Positions 1 through 12,055 of a stretch of 64,000 nucleotides of DNA are shown piece after piece. Below the pieces are notes generated by a model that was given only the letters and a program-made list of their open reading frames with translations, did no database searches and had not been told where the DNA came from. A program made the translations under genes and the position numbers. The stretch comes from Entomortierella parvispora (lineage: Eukaryota > Mortierellomycota > Mortierellomycetes > Mortierellales > Mortierellaceae), in assembly GCA_963573315.1 (NCBI GenBank), contig OY752141.1:4278001-4342000 (forward strand), read 5' to 3'. The number at the start of each line of letters is the position of its first letter. Positions within the stretch are counted from its first letter, which is position 1.

Positions 1-183
1 CTTTCCAAGAAAGATCCACACCCACGCTTGTTCTGCCAAGCTTTAGACCTTGCTCATCACTGAACAGAGTCCAGAGTCCCAGACAAAACTGATCATCAAG
101 AAAAGTGGACAGGTAACTCTTTTGTTTTTATTTTGCAATGGGAGGGTGTGTATGAGTGTATTCGCGGTAGATGACGTGACGAA

Positions 184-773
184 TTAGTCCTTGCGGACAG
201 AGACAGCAGGGACGAGCTTGGGGTTGAAGTTGCGCTCGCACTGGGACAGGGCATAGCCGAGACCGAGGCCAGTGGAGACAGAGATGGGCCAGGAGCGCTC
301 TATTGCAAAAAAGAATGAGAAAAGAAGAGGACAAGGGAGTGTGAGTACTGGAGAGGAGTGTTTGCCTGTGTTTGTTTAATGCAACTTTCAAAGTGTGCAA
401 AATTAATCGAGGTCGAGGTCAAAAGTCGAGATTTGCGAAAACAAGTCGATATCGCCACCACATTTTCGCACTTACTCTTGAACAAAAGGGCAGAGGCGAC
501 GATGCCGACGCTGAAACCGATGCCAGACTTGACAATGACGTTGGACAAGCACTCATCCCACTATTGGACGCGTCATGGTCCATGTTGAAGAGGCAAAAGA
601 GACAAAAGGAAGGAGGATCAGCTGTCGGAGGCGTGGTCCTCTGGGACATGCAGGAAAGAACAAAGATCGACACGGATGAGATGCGGGAGTGTGACGGGTA
701 CCTTGCGGCTGAGGATCTCCTCGCTGGGGAAAGATGCGGAAGAGGAGGAAGAGGAAGCGGGAGCGGCAGACAT
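184..773 (-). CDS. MIC10: MICOS complex subunit Mic10
   Basis: Small inner-mitochondrial-membrane protein that shapes cristae junctions in the MICOS complex. The model is three exons (773-702, 560-476, 299-184; 90 aa) with clean GT/AG sites and matching phases. The Ser/Ala-rich N-terminus leads into SRKWDECLSN. Two hairpin membrane segments follow. The first carries the glycine motif G37-I-G39-F-S-V-G43. The second follows KKRSWP and carries G63-L-G65-L-G67. This paired glycine pattern and the KRRxWP link are diagnostic of Mic10 (family knowledge). Length fits the family, which is about 80-100 aa. The start is the only ATG in frame before the SEE..LSRKW block. The gene is divergent from the membrane-protein gene at 1097, with 323 bp between the start codons. 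Identification is firm; the exact splice sites are inferred. Confidence 0.9.
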
Positions 774-1096
774 TGAGAGTGAGTGAAAGAAGGAGGGATG
801 AGAGGAGAAGGAGGAGGTATGAATGAACGAGTGAATGAATGAATGAATGATGTTGATTATTGAGCCGCCTTCTCGGACATACACAGACAAAAATCACGCA
901 CTAGGCCCCTGTAATAAACCATCTGCCCAAGCCACCCAGTGCTCTCGCTCTCTCTTGGCTTGCATCCAGATGGATGTTTTCATCATCCCCTCTTTTCTCC
1001 TCTCCTCTTCATCCCTCACCCACTCCGCCCACCCCTCCCTTCACTTCTCCACCCTCCCCTTCCCTTCCCTCCCCTCTCCCATTCGTTCACAACATA
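774..1096. promoter_or_regulatory. Divergent promoter region between MIC10 and the gene at 1097
   Basis: The interval of 323 bp separates two start codons on opposite strands. The half nearest 1097 is strongly pyrimidine-rich on the plus strand (roughly 980-1080). The half nearest MIC10 has short GAAT/GAATGA repeats (about 817-850). No clear TATA box is visible. Confidence 0.5.
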
Positions 1097-1939
1097 ATGC
1101 ACTTCTCTGCATCTCTGGCCGCCGCTGCCTTCCTCCTTGTCTCCTCCGTCAAGGCTCAGGACGTTCCCATCGAGGTCGCCGTCCCCGCTCCCACCGCTTC
1201 CCACAACGTGAACATCACCTTTGCAAACGACAACAATGTCATTGTCGGCACCGAGTATGTTCCCTTCAACAAGTGTGTCGCCTCCGAGGCCGCCTTTAGC
1301 AAATACTCGTACCTCAATTTTGCTCCCAACAACGCCACCATCAACTTTTACAAGGACTCTTCCTGCAAGGACTTTACCTTTGGCTTGGACGGATACTACG
1401 GCGGCTACCCTGGCCAGGCTCGTTCATACATGTGGGTCGGCTGGAGCATGGATTCTCTGGGAGAGTTCTTCCATAGCCCTATCCAAGGTCAGGGTGATGC
1501 TGCCAACAACGCGCCTGGAGATATCCCCGGCACCAACCCTGGTGGTACCACCCCTCCCCCAACGGTCGGAGGCAACACGGACAAGCAAGAGGAAACAGCA
1601 GGAGACAGCACAACCACTGGTGGTTCGTCATCATCGTCGTCTTCAACATTCTTTGGCGGCGTCGTTGGCAGTCTGGTTGTTCTCTCGGTGGGAGGCGTGA
1701 TCTTTTGGAAGACGGCAGGCAAGAAGATGGTCGAGGACAAGGGCAAGGGAGTGTTGCCCTACAACAGAGTCAACAACAGCCAGCGCGATGGAGACATCCT
1801 GTTGACAAGCAGCCACCGTGGCGGCAACAACTCTTTTGAGATTGGCGACGAGGACGATGAGGAGGAGGACGAGGCCGACCACCGTCGCCAGCAGCGATCC
1901 GGACGCCAGGAGCGCTACCACGATGACGACCAGGTCTAA
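1097..1939 (+). CDS. Predicted secretory-pathway single-pass membrane protein, unknown function
   Basis: Intronless model of 280 aa. The start at 1097 is chosen because it opens a classic signal peptide (MHFSASLAAAAFLLVSSVKA, then QD). The longer ORF upstream is only the pyrimidine-rich leader read as Ser/Pro. The luminal part (about 20-130) has sequons NIT and NAT, two cysteines (FNKC, SSCKD) and a Tyr/Gly-rich stretch. A Pro/Thr/Gly/Ser-rich stalk follows. One membrane helix lies at about 182-202 (FFGGVVGSLVVLSVGGVIFW) and ends in basic KTAGKK. The cytoplasmic tail is hydrophilic and acidic, with a run of D/E residues and a basic-acidic end. I do not recognise the ectodomain family. Predicted type I topology at the cell surface or endomembrane is inference. 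Confidence 0.8.
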   Translation: MHFSASLAAAAFLLVSSVKAQDVPIEVAVPAPTASHNVNITFANDNNVIVGTEYVPFNKCVASEAAFSKYSYLNFAPNNATINFYKDSSCKDFTFGLDGYYGGYPGQARSYMWVGWSMDSLGEFFHSPIQGQGDAANNAPGDIPGTNPGGTTPPPTVGGNTDKQEETAGDSTTTGGSSSSSSSTFFGGVVGSLVVLSVGGVIFWKTAGKKMVEDKGKGVLPYNRVNNSQRDGDILLTSSHRGGNNSFEIGDEDDEEEDEADHRRQQRSGRQERYHDDDQV

Positions 1940-2949
1940 TGGACATTTTCGTTTTTTTTGTGTCTCTTGTATTTCTGTCGTTTGGGACACGACTTTGCTA
2001 TTTTTAGGCAAGGCGTGTCTTGTCACTCGCCTGTTCTCTTTCCGTTTGCGGCTGTGTGCGTGTCTTTTCTTTGCTCTTTTTTTTATTCTTTCTTGTCTTC
2101 TTCTTCTTCTTCTTTGCGGCGCTTCTTTGCTTCTTTCTTGCTGGCACGAGGGCACAAACCACGCACCACACCCTTGGACGGACATGGACTTGGACATGGA
2201 AGGAAAAAACAAAGGCGTCAAGAAATGAAAAAAAGCAGATCAGTGAGAGGATTCTTTCAAACCCACGGACGACTGGAATCAAACAAACAACCATACATCA
2301 CGAATTCAATACAAACATCCCGCCAGGATATCAACTACTACTCATACAACCATCACCACTACGATCAATACAAATGGCGACATGACCTTCATCTACTCTC
2401 TTTCTGGTATTAAAACTATACAATCAATAAACACAGTCTTTTTCATTCAGAACGAGAGGGAATGCGATGGAGAGAGAGAAAGAGAGAGAGAGAAGGGAGG
2501 GAGGAAGGGAGAGAAAGAGAAAGAGAGACAGAGACAGAGAAAGAGAGAATAAAAAGAGAGTGATGGGGATCTACGACGCTTCATATCGTAATACTCTCGA
2601 GGGGGGCAGGCAGCAGCAAACTGACCACAACACCGACTTTTATCCCTTGCAGTGCAGTTGCGGCTGCGAATAGGAGGCGTGTCTTCAATGAATAACCTGT
2701 GCAATTGCTAGAAGAGGGCGAGACGGGGTCCCGGGGGAGGGGAAGTGGTGGTGGTGGTGCCTCCAGGTAAATTTTATTCAGTGTTTTTTTATTCAACAAT
2801 AATAGCAACAGCGTACTGTAGTGGGCGTCTATCTGTGTCTGTGGCGAGACACGGTGCGGGCAAAGATAACAAAGGACAACATGGACATGGTCTGATGGTC
2901 ATGGTCTGGTTGTTCGTTTCTGTCGTGTCTCTCTGTCTCCAAGAGTACA
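1940..2949. other. Intergenic region, no gene seen
   Basis: The 3' flank of the membrane-protein gene is T-rich. No ORF shows protein-like composition. It contains a purine (GA) microsatellite, listed separately. Confidence 0.5.
2467..2561. repeat. GA-rich microsatellite
   Basis: Imperfect (GA)n/(GGA)n purine tract directly visible in the sequence. It lies upstream of the RasGEF gene. No function is evident. Confidence 0.8.
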
Positions 2950-3392
2950 TGGTTTCGCCACTCTCTCCTTCTTCCTCTTCCTCTTCTTCCTCTGGTCCTC
3001 CCTCCTCCTCCTCCTCCTGCTCCTCCTCCTCGTCCTTCCATCTCCTCCTTCTTTTCATTGCCGGCTCTTTCTCTCTTTCTCATTCTCTTTCTCTCTCATT
3101 CCCATTCTCATTCTCTCCTTCCTTCCTTTCTTCACTTCACGCCGCCTCTGCTACTGCCTGCCCGCTTGACTCTCTGCCGCTCGACTCTTGGTCCTCTTTC
3201 ATACCCCTCTTCCCCCAACCGGTCCAAAGGGACCTCCTCGGCCACAGTCAGCGTCTCCTTCCTTCCTCCTTTTGCTCTCGCCCTCGCCCTCCTTTCCTTT
3301 CTCTTACCTTCTCTTTCGCTCTCTTTCTGTCTCTTTCTCTTTCTTTCTCTTGCTCCTTCTCTTGCTCCTGCTCGGTCCCTTGCCATAGCACC
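2950..3392 (+). promoter_or_regulatory. Long pyrimidine tract before the RasGEF start
   Basis: About 430 bp are almost entirely C/T on the plus strand (CTCCTC, CTTTCTCT and CTTTTC repeats) and end 25-30 bp before ATG 3393. CT-rich leaders are common near transcription starts in filamentous fungi (general knowledge). Several other genes here have shorter versions. The tract reads open in frame, which makes the apparent ORF falsely long. Confidence 0.55.
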
Positions 3393-6300
3393 ATGGAGAC
3401 CCTTGCCTCTGGACCAACGCACGAGGATCACTACCTCGACCAGCAGACCGAAGGCTCCGTTGAGGATCCGTTACCCGAACCCTTCATCGTCGTCCGAGCC
3501 CTCTATGCCTTCCACTCTGAAGATCCCGCCTCGCTTTCTTTCCAAAAAGGCGAGCTGATCCAGGTTCTGACCCAGCTCGAGTCCGGATGGTGGTACGGCT
3601 ACTGTCCTGGCGCCCGCGGCTGGTTCCCGTCAAACTATGTTCAAGTCCTCAACGAAGACTCGGAGGACGATCGTCATTCCATTGCCACGAACGAGGAGGA
3701 GGATGAAGAGGAAGAGCAAGAAGACGACGAAGACGACAATGACAATGACAACGACAACGACAACGACGACGACGACGACCAAGACGACGACGAGCTGGCA
3801 AGTTTTTTTTATTTTCTTTTGCCTTTTCCTTTTCGTTTGCGTGCATTGATTGGATCTATATAGCTCAGATCCTGGATCGATGCCATCTAACATCATGACT
3901 TGGCGCATGGTATGGTCGCGCTTGACCTTGATGTTCTTTAGGCAAACGACGATCTATGGCTGCCCCAAACCACTCCTGATGGTCAAGTCTTTTATTTCAA
4001 TACCCGGACTGGCGAATCTTCCTGGACGCTACCCACCCCCTCAAACCGGTCAACGGTACACGCCGAAGATACGGCGCTTGATCCGGCCATGAGCTCAACC
4101 TCTGATGTCCACTCTAGTAAGTTCTAGAGGTCTTCCCACTAGCCCAACTTTGATTCTCCCCTATTATTGTTCACCGTTTTGAATTCTTTGGGTACCTGCT
4201 TACCTGCTTCCCTTCCTGTGAAGCAATTGCTCGCTGCAACACCAAAAGGGGGGGGGGTGGGGGGGAGAGAACGGAGGGAACGGAGGCATGGACAATGTTC
4301 GAGGATTGATTATTCGAGAGACAGAGAGGAGACAATGCTTTGGCCACACTCTTCTCTGGGTCCCTGCACCACACAGGCACGCTTCTTCCTTTCCCGCGTC
4401 CCTACTCCTCTGGGCTGGATGATGGGAGTCCATGAACGTGGCGGGCAATGCGCGGCGCGCTTTTGTTCATGCGAATTTTGCGTATTTTCTTTTCTTTGCT
4501 CTTCTTTTCTTTCTTTGCATTGCATATTGTCGTGTGTGTCTATGCGTTGGTTGGACTTGGAGTCGTCATCCCTTCCTTCACTGTGCTCTCCTTCCCTCCT
4601 CTCCTTCCTCTTTTTGCTTTTCTCATCGTTTCTTTTGGCGCTTCTTTTTTCTTTTTGGTTCTCCTATTGTTTGGATGCTTGCACCGAGAAATGAGCGGGT
4701 GTACAGAGGCAAAGGGCGAGGGAGCAGAGTGTGTTTGAGTGTCTCGTCTGTTTGTAGAGGCTCTCTCGAATGGCCATGCTGTGCCATTCCAACGGGACGA
4801 GAGACAGAGCATCCCTTCTTACCCTACATTGATCTCGCTGTTGTTGCCACGCTTGTTTGGACCGTTTCACCTGCAATTGTTTTATTCTCAGCCATGCACA
4901 TGCGAGGTCGTGGTACATGAAAAAGAAGGCCTTGTTTTGAAAGGCTTCAATGCCGCAAGGTGCTCTCAAACACCTTCATTCTTTCACCAAACAAAGAGCG
5001 CATGGATTTAGACACAGACTGTGATGAGTGGCTCTTTGAGTGGGGAGTTGACTCGGATGGGATAGAAGAGGGGATACGTAGCATGCGCGCCAAGCTTACT
5101 CTGTTTCGCTGACTTGAGATGCAAAGTGGGGACAGGCACGAGCAGGGCTATCCGAGAGAAAGAATGTGAATGCGTCAGCGTGAGTGCAAAGTGCACACAT
5201 GGGGCACATTTGGACCAGAGGCAACGTGCAAAACACAAAGGGAAACAAAACAAGCTGTTACTGGAGATGACGACCCACTGACCAACCATGCCCACCATTG
5301 TTTTGTTTTGGCGCACAACAGATGCTGATGGCAACCATAGCCAAAATGACATCACGCCAGTAGGAGCGACCAAGGCCGCTGGCACGATTGCCGATACAGA
5401 CAGTCAAGGAACATCCACGCGACCAAGCTCCTGGCAGACATCTGCCGCTCCGGTAAGTTTGACAATCTTTCTTTGACAACCGAGGGGAACAGTGACCAGA
5501 CGGAAAGGCACAAGGGACAGAGTGCTCAACAGGGACGCTGTCGCAGAACAAAAAAAAATCTCAAACCCCCAACCTTTCGGGACCCGCACCAAGAGAGGAC
5601 GGCGATCGCCTCTGCGCTTATTCTCGAGTGCTCACAAAAGAAGAAAATCATGAACATTTTTTGGATAATACTTGTTCTTCCCGACGCCGAAAATCAAGGG
5701 AACCCATTGGCCTTCAGGAAAAACTGGCACTGGGCAGCCGGGTCTTTCGTAGGGCTGGGATGTCAATGTGTTTCTGAGCTTGCCAGCTCAGTTCTACAAG
5801 GATATTTTCCGCGGAATCGCCGTGGTCCATCTGTTTTTTTTGTGCGCGAGAGAGAATCATTTACCGGATCAGAATCGCAAACAGAGAAGAGGGCGAGATA
5901 TTAACAAAATCTCTCATATCCATCCATTTTTCAAAAAAAAAAAAAAAAGTCCCAATACCTAGAGAACGACGATACCAATCTTCCACCGCTCCCACCTCTT
6001 TCCAATCCCTTCGATCCTGAGCCAACATGGGAGTCATTAGCAGATCATTCCACGGGAGCCTTACAAAACTTGCTGCATTCTGCAGAGAAGGGATACAAAG
6101 CCTATTACCAGATCCAGGCGACGCAAGTAGTCGAGGCAGTACGGGTCATGCTGTATGCATCTGGGACAGTGGACAAGGATTCGGCGCCTATTCGTATGCA
6201 CCGCGGACTAAAGTTGCATCATAGACAGATTATGGCCGCTCTCTCAAAACTGGTACTTTCCGCAAAGATGGCCTCTGGTGTCTGGCCAGCAGAAGGAGCT

Positions 6301-9229
6301 GTAACAAAGATGTTGGCGGACGCGAACGATGTGGCCCAGGCTGTACACCAATTTATCTTCACGGCCCAAGGAGCAGGCGTGGCTGTACACGATGTCGACG
6401 CGAAGCTGATCCTGGGTACTTCCAGCAGAGCTTCTTCAACACGTAAACCAAGTCTGGCGTTCTCTTCCACATCAATGACATCGAGTCAGGCCAGCGAGGA
6501 GAACATCCATACCATCCTCAACCAACTCGACTATTACTATCAAAGTTCAACCAAGGCTCTCGGATTGTTGTCGATGCAGCTCGAGAAAGCAATTGAAGGG
6601 TCTCTTGTCACAGTACCTCCCCCGGTATCTTCTCGGCTATCTCTTGGTCCATCTATTTTGAGCGCCTCGCAGTCTTCGCAGCTGGTCGCCCAATGTCAAC
6701 AAACAATCACACAAATGGGATCCTTACTGAACTTGGTCGCGGACTTTTACAATCAAACCCTGCGCGAGTTCCCAACCATCCATGATCAAGTTTATATCGA
6801 AGTCCGTGGCTCAAAACAAACGCTCTACAACAATGTGGCGGCACTGGTCATGGCTATCCAACTGACGACAGACCCCATGGTCCAGACCTCGGTCTTGCAA
6901 ATGGCGCTGGAGGCGACTACCACTGCAGAAAGGTCAGCCACAACCCTAGTTGGATATACTCAAACACTGGCGACAGAGAGGGAAAAGGCCGAGAAGATGG
7001 GCAAGCCCCGCGGCCACGAGTCGACGGCGACACTGGTGGGCCATCCTGCTCCCTTTACGCCAATGCAAAGGCAGACAGAGATTGACAGCTACTTTCAGGA
7101 TCAACATGAATCGGATCTGGATTCAGGCGCCAACAGGAACGCCAGAAATAGATCTAACTCTCAAACATCTGCAGTGTCTTCGGTCTCCAACTTTTCGGTA
7201 CCCACGACGCCAGGAACAGAGTTTGCAGGACGCCAGCAAGCACAACACTACTTTTCGCACGCGGGTGAACCACTCCACTCTCCCTCGGCTGCATCAGCGA
7301 CAACGGCTACTTCCTACAATAATCCATCGTCCCCTCGGCCTTCATCGCCCAATGCGACCAATGAGAACCACAATATCGATTTCCGAGGCGAGAAGCTGAA
7401 AAAGATGCTCGGAGATGAGGCGCCTACACCCAGGGGGAAGAACACGGATCAACCGTGGTTCTTGGGCCACGACTACTCGCTGGCAGACATTTCATTCAAC
7501 ATGGACGGCCATGTCCGCGGAGGCACCTTGCCGGCTCTAGTGGAGCGTTTGACTTTGCACGACGGTCTCGACGCCACGTTTGTATCGACGTTTCTCCTTA
7601 CCTACCGCTCTTTTGCGACCACCAGTGAATTCTTTGCAATCTTGTTCCGTCGCTTCACTATTACATCACCTCCGGGATTGGAGCCCGACGAGCTACAGCT
7701 CTGGACGGAACGAAAGCAGACGCCGATCCGTCTTCGAGTGTTCAACATTATCAAATCTTGGCTTGAAAACTACTACCAGGATGATGACCCAGAAGATCGG
7801 GACATGTTGCAAAGGATCAAAGCATTTTCAGAGTCACATGTCCTACGCGAGACGATGGGCTTTGCAGCTGTCCAGCTTATCAAGCTGGTGGAGAAGAGAG
7901 AGACCTCGGATGGATCGTTACGCAGGATGGTGCTGAACCTGACTTCTCAGGTGCCCACACCCATCTTGCCTCGGAACCTCAAGCGCATTCGGTTTATGGA
8001 CCTGGACCCTCAAGAACTGGCACGACAATTGACCATCATGGAGGCGACCCTGTACAACAAAATCAAGCCCACCGAACTTCTGGGTACCGGCTGGATTGGT
8101 CAAGATCAACAAAAGTCGGCCAATGTCCGAGCAACCATTATGTCCAACAATAGACAGGCAGCATGGTTCACAGAACTGATCGTGGCGGAATCAGATGTCA
8201 AGAAGCGAGTGGCTGTTATCAAGCAGCTGCTTTTGCTTGCAGACGTAAGTTGTTTTTTTGGAGGGACGGATGGTTTGTCACTTTTTGGTTATTCTTTTGT
8301 TCTTCTCCACTCACGCCTACACCTCCCTCCCTCTCTACGACTCTGTAGCGATTGCGTCAGCTGAACAACTTTAGTTCCTTGGCTGCCGTCAATGCAGTTT
8401 TTATGGGATCAGCGGTCCACCGTCTGCATAGGACTATGGAAGCTTTGCCATCCAAGGTCCGAGTCGCCAAGGAGAATTTGGAGGAATTCTGGAATCCGAC
8501 CAAAAGCTGGGCCAACTATCGATCCGAGCTTCATACGGCCAACCCGCCAATGATTCCCTTCATGGGTCTGTACTTGACAGACTTGACCATGATCAACGAT
8601 GGCAACAAGGACACCTTCACCAAGGGAGATGTCACCCACATCAATTTTTTCAAGCGCGTCACTGCAGCAGAGACCATCCGTGAGGTACAGCAATACCAGC
8701 ACATTCCATATGGCCTCACAGCTGTCCCCGAGATTCAGACCTACATTCGCAAGACTATGGAAAAGTCAAAGTCACTGACGGAGCTTTACGACATGGGCCT
8801 GGCCATTGAACCAAGGTAAAGCACACACAAGAGCTTGCTTGCGGGCTTGCGCATTAGGGTGGAGGGCTCATACGAGAAAGAGTTCTTGGTGCGTTAGCGG
8901 GTAGCGAGTTTTTTTTTCTTTCGTGTCTTTTTTCTACTTTTTCTTTCTGTTTTCTGTTTTTTTTTTCTTATAAAGAGCGGGTTCTTTGAGGCAGAAAAAG
9001 AAGAGCTGGAGGTTCCTTTAATCTCGAAGAGGTGATCTTCCTGTATTCTAACAAACGACGATGCTATTTTCCTTGCTTCAACATCCAATTCCATCCATTT
9101 TTTTTTCATATTTCCTCCCTTGTTTGCGTGGCGGTGGCGTTTCCCGGTCGGTCGCGCGGTTTTCCAACGACCAGAGAGACAGAGGATGAAAAGATGACGC
9201 GCCTGCTGGCCAAGTCTGGATTCTTGTGA
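3393..9229 (+). CDS. SH3-WW-REM-RasGEF Ras guanine-nucleotide exchange factor (Cdc25-like)
   Basis: Activates Ras-family GTPases by nucleotide exchange. Model of about 1170 aa in six exons: 3393-3797, 3942-4116, 5322-5452, 5965-8244, 8349-8815, 9175-9229. SH3 is at about 33-87 (ALYAF..., ESGWWYGY, GWFPSNYV). An Asp/Asn/Glu run follows (about 93-134). WW is at about 141-167 (LWLPQTTPDG, VFYFNTRTGESSWTLP). A helical region of fungal SH3-RasGEFs begins near 255. The REM/RasGEF-N domain is at about 738-800 and the catalytic RasGEF domain at about 917-1145 (LARQLT, ADRLRQLNNF). Intron 1 is GC-AG. The TAA at 8817 lies inside a splice donor; the last exon restores the family C-terminus RLLAKSGFL. 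The acceptor at 5965 and the absence of further exons in 5453-5964 are the least certain parts. It probably acts upstream of Ras/cAMP signalling. Confidence 0.88.
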
Positions 9230-10229
9230 GTTAATGAAAAGCGAAACGAACAAGCAAACACCACTGACCAAAAATCGAAAAACACGACGCGTCCACCCAC
9301 TCTCTCTTCGTTCCTCTCGCTTTCATTTGCATACACATCTCCACATACGCACACACTTGCCTGTCCCCTCACAATGTACGTCGAACGACACTTTTGTTTG
9401 GAATTCAACAGAACCAGGGCAACCATGTTTTTCCCATCGCAAGCAGAGGCCAACATTCAAGGACCTGGAGATCTCGGCCCATAGTTTATCGGCCTTGGCC
9501 CCTCTTCATCGACTGGGCGTCTCCCATCCCGTCACCGACAAAACAAAAATCCGCCCATAGACATTTATACCTTCACCGTCAGTCCGGGACGAGGCCAGCT
9601 CAGCTCAGCTCTTGTCTTTCCTAATACCCACACTACCCATTACCCTTCATCTCAAACCATCTTATCATCAGAACAAAGATCTTTTTTGCATCTAAACTTA
9701 CAATAATAATAATCTCGCATGCTCTTGCTGAAAAAAAGAACAAAAGACGCCTTGCCTCATTGCTTTGGGACAGTGTGGGTCTCCTCACATTCCAACAATA
9801 TCCTTGTGCCGCCCCTTTGATGTAATAGAGTGCGACCAGTGGCCTATGGTGGCGCAAATCGTTCTTTTTGCATTCCAAGGAGTGGTGGGGTGCAAAGAAA
9901 AAGGAGAATTCTCAGTGTGCCCTCCTCTGTCTCTCAGAGTCTGTCCATCCGCTTTTTGTTTTTCTCTGTTTCTCTCTTTCTCTTTGTCTCCTTTTGTCTC
10001 TCGTCTTCTTGTTCTCTCTGTCGCAGCAGCTGATACCCTCTTGCATCACACAGCTCTTGTCATTTGGTCTTGACCCGTCTCTCCCTTTGTCCCATTTGCC
10101 CTACTACTGAGCAACTGGCAGTAGCACAAAAGTCGGCGGTTTGACCCCTCCCCCCTCCCCCTCCCTTTTCACGCCCACCAACCAACCAACCCAACCTCTT
10201 TCTCAGTCAGCAAAGAGAAAACAAGAACA
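9230..10229. other. Intergenic region between RasGEF and the MFS transporter
   Basis: No ORF with protein-like composition. It may hide a short 5' exon of the transporter gene, whose family usually has one more N-terminal helix. I could not pick a convincing one. Pyrimidine-rich stretches lie at about 9940-10020 and 10140-10200. Confidence 0.4.
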
Positions 10230-12055
10230 ATGATCTCAACCGCCAACATATCATACTCGTCATTCAGGAATAACTACCTGGTGGTCTACCTGGCCGTGAT
10301 GAGTAAAGAAGAAAAAAGCAACCGCGGATGAGAGAACAGAGATGGAGGAGGATACACAGGTCGACCGAGTCTAATGTTTGTTTGTTGTTCTTTGTTTTGT
10401 AGTGAGCGACTGGATGCAGGGCCCGTATCTGTACACGCTGTATGAATCGTACACGTTTTCCATGTACGACATTGCAGTCCTGTTCATTGTCGGGTTTGTG
10501 AGTAGCGCCGTCTTTGGGACTGTGATCGCCAACACGGCCGATGTCTGGTGAGTCCTTGATATTCGTTCGAGAGAAAAATAAGCTTGGAATTGCAGACGAA
10601 GACGAAGACGAGCGACCCAACTACGATGAACTTGAATTCCCTTTTTCTTACGATCACTGTTGTTGTTGTTGTTCTTGCGGCTGATGGACGGAATAGGGGA
10701 CGAAAGCGAATGTCGCTGTTGTTTTGTGTGACATCATCGACGGCGAGCTTGATCCGACTTTCAAACAACTACCGGTACCTGATGGGAAGCCACTTGCTGA
10801 GCGGGTTGTCGACCGCGTTGTTGTACTGCGTCTTTGAGGCTTGGTACATCTCTCAGCATCGGCGCAAAGGTGAGCTTCTTGTTTCAGGCCTGTTTGATCG
10901 CTACCGACACGACTTCAATCGTGTGTTTTTTGACCACTGTTTTGTTTTTCTGGTCCTAGGATTTGCACCGGCTTTGATCGGCAACACTTTCAGCTTGGCC
11001 ATCTTTTTGAACGGACTGGTAGCGATCGTGGCGGGCGTGATTGCAAACATGGCGGTGGAGATGTCGGGTTCGTTGGCGTCCCCGTTTGTGGTCAGCGCCA
11101 TGATTCTGGTCTTTGCGGGTCTGGTGATCTATCAGACTTGGGAGGAGAACTATGGAGAGAGCAAGACGAACGCCAGTGGATCAGTGATCAAGAGCATGGT
11201 GGAGGGACTTGTGGTCCTCAAGAATGGTAGGATTGGACTCTATTTTGAAGAAAAAAGGCAGTATTGACCTCCAAGAACTTTTCCATTTTGACACGATGAT
11301 TCCCGTGTTCTATAGACACCACCATCCTGACCATTGGACTCGCACAGACAGTGTTTGAGTGTTGCATGTACACTTTTGTGCTTTTGTACACGCCCGCGCT
11401 CCAAAACTCGATCAAGAACGCTGCTCTCCTCTCCCCAACAAAGACAGCGTCAACGACCCAGGAGCTCTTCCCTCTCGGTTACCTCTTTTCGGCCATGATG
11501 GCGTCGTCCATGGTTGGCTCACTCCTGTTCAGATTCCTGTCTTCTTCCCGAGGCGTCACCAATGATGTCCTCCTTTCACTGTCGCTCCTGTTCGCCAATG
11601 CCTCGTTCTGCTTCATTGCCCTCAACAAAGCCTCGAGCACCAACACAGTTATCTCGTTCTTGTTGTTCGAGTTCACGACGGGACTTTATTTCCCGGCCAT
11701 TGGCACGATGCGAGCTCAGGCGATCCCGGAACAGAACCGGACAGGCGTGATGGCGTTCTTGAGAGTGCCCATGAATTTCTTGGTGTGTGCGATCCTGTTA
11801 CGAGTCGAGACGATGCAGGTAGAGCGGATCTTTGAGGTCTGCGCAGTCTTGTGTTTCTTGGGCGGGGTCATGGTCCATTGGAGGAGAGCTCAGCTGTTGG
11901 CGGCGGGCAGGAGCATGGGAGGATCATCGTCGTCCGGACAGGGAGCTGCAGCCGGTCATGAGGAATTGTTGCCAAGGAATAGAGAGGAGAGCCCCAGGGA
12001 CGAGGAGGAAAAGACCATGGAAGAAGAGATTGAACATATTCGTCATCAGCAGTAA
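10230..12055 (+). CDS. MFSD5-type major-facilitator transporter (molybdate-anion transporter family)
   Basis: Multi-pass plasma-membrane transporter. Five exons (10230-10302, 10403-10547, 10697-10869, 10960-11226, 11316-12055) give 465 aa, close to human MFSD5 (450). Family marks: SDWMQGPYLYTLYESY near the start, a WGRKRMS loop between helices, GLSTALLYCVFEAWY, WEENYGES before the central loop, and TMRAQAIPEQNRTGVMAFLRVP in the second half. The C-terminal tail is hydrophilic and Glu-rich. Family members have been linked to molybdate uptake in algae (established knowledge); substrate here is inferred. The start at 10230 gives only a short stretch before the first obvious helix (NNYLVVYLAVMMSDW). 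Fungal relatives often have one further N-terminal helix, so an upstream exon, with an acceptor near 10210, is possible. Confidence 0.85.

Noticed and set aside
1643-2221. 192-codon minus ORF opposite the membrane-protein gene
   Set aside because: Basic low-complexity antisense shadow of a clear plus-strand gene.
2745-3863. 372-codon plus ORF covering the RasGEF start
   Set aside because: The first 216 codons are the CT-rich leader read as Ser/Phe/Leu. The real protein begins at 3393, where composition changes and SH3 follows.
5768-5962. Possible extra RasGEF exon (FYKDIFRGIAVVHL after an AG)
   Set aside because: Looks exon-like, but no donor keeps the phase between 5452 and 5965. Left out of the model and noted as uncertain.
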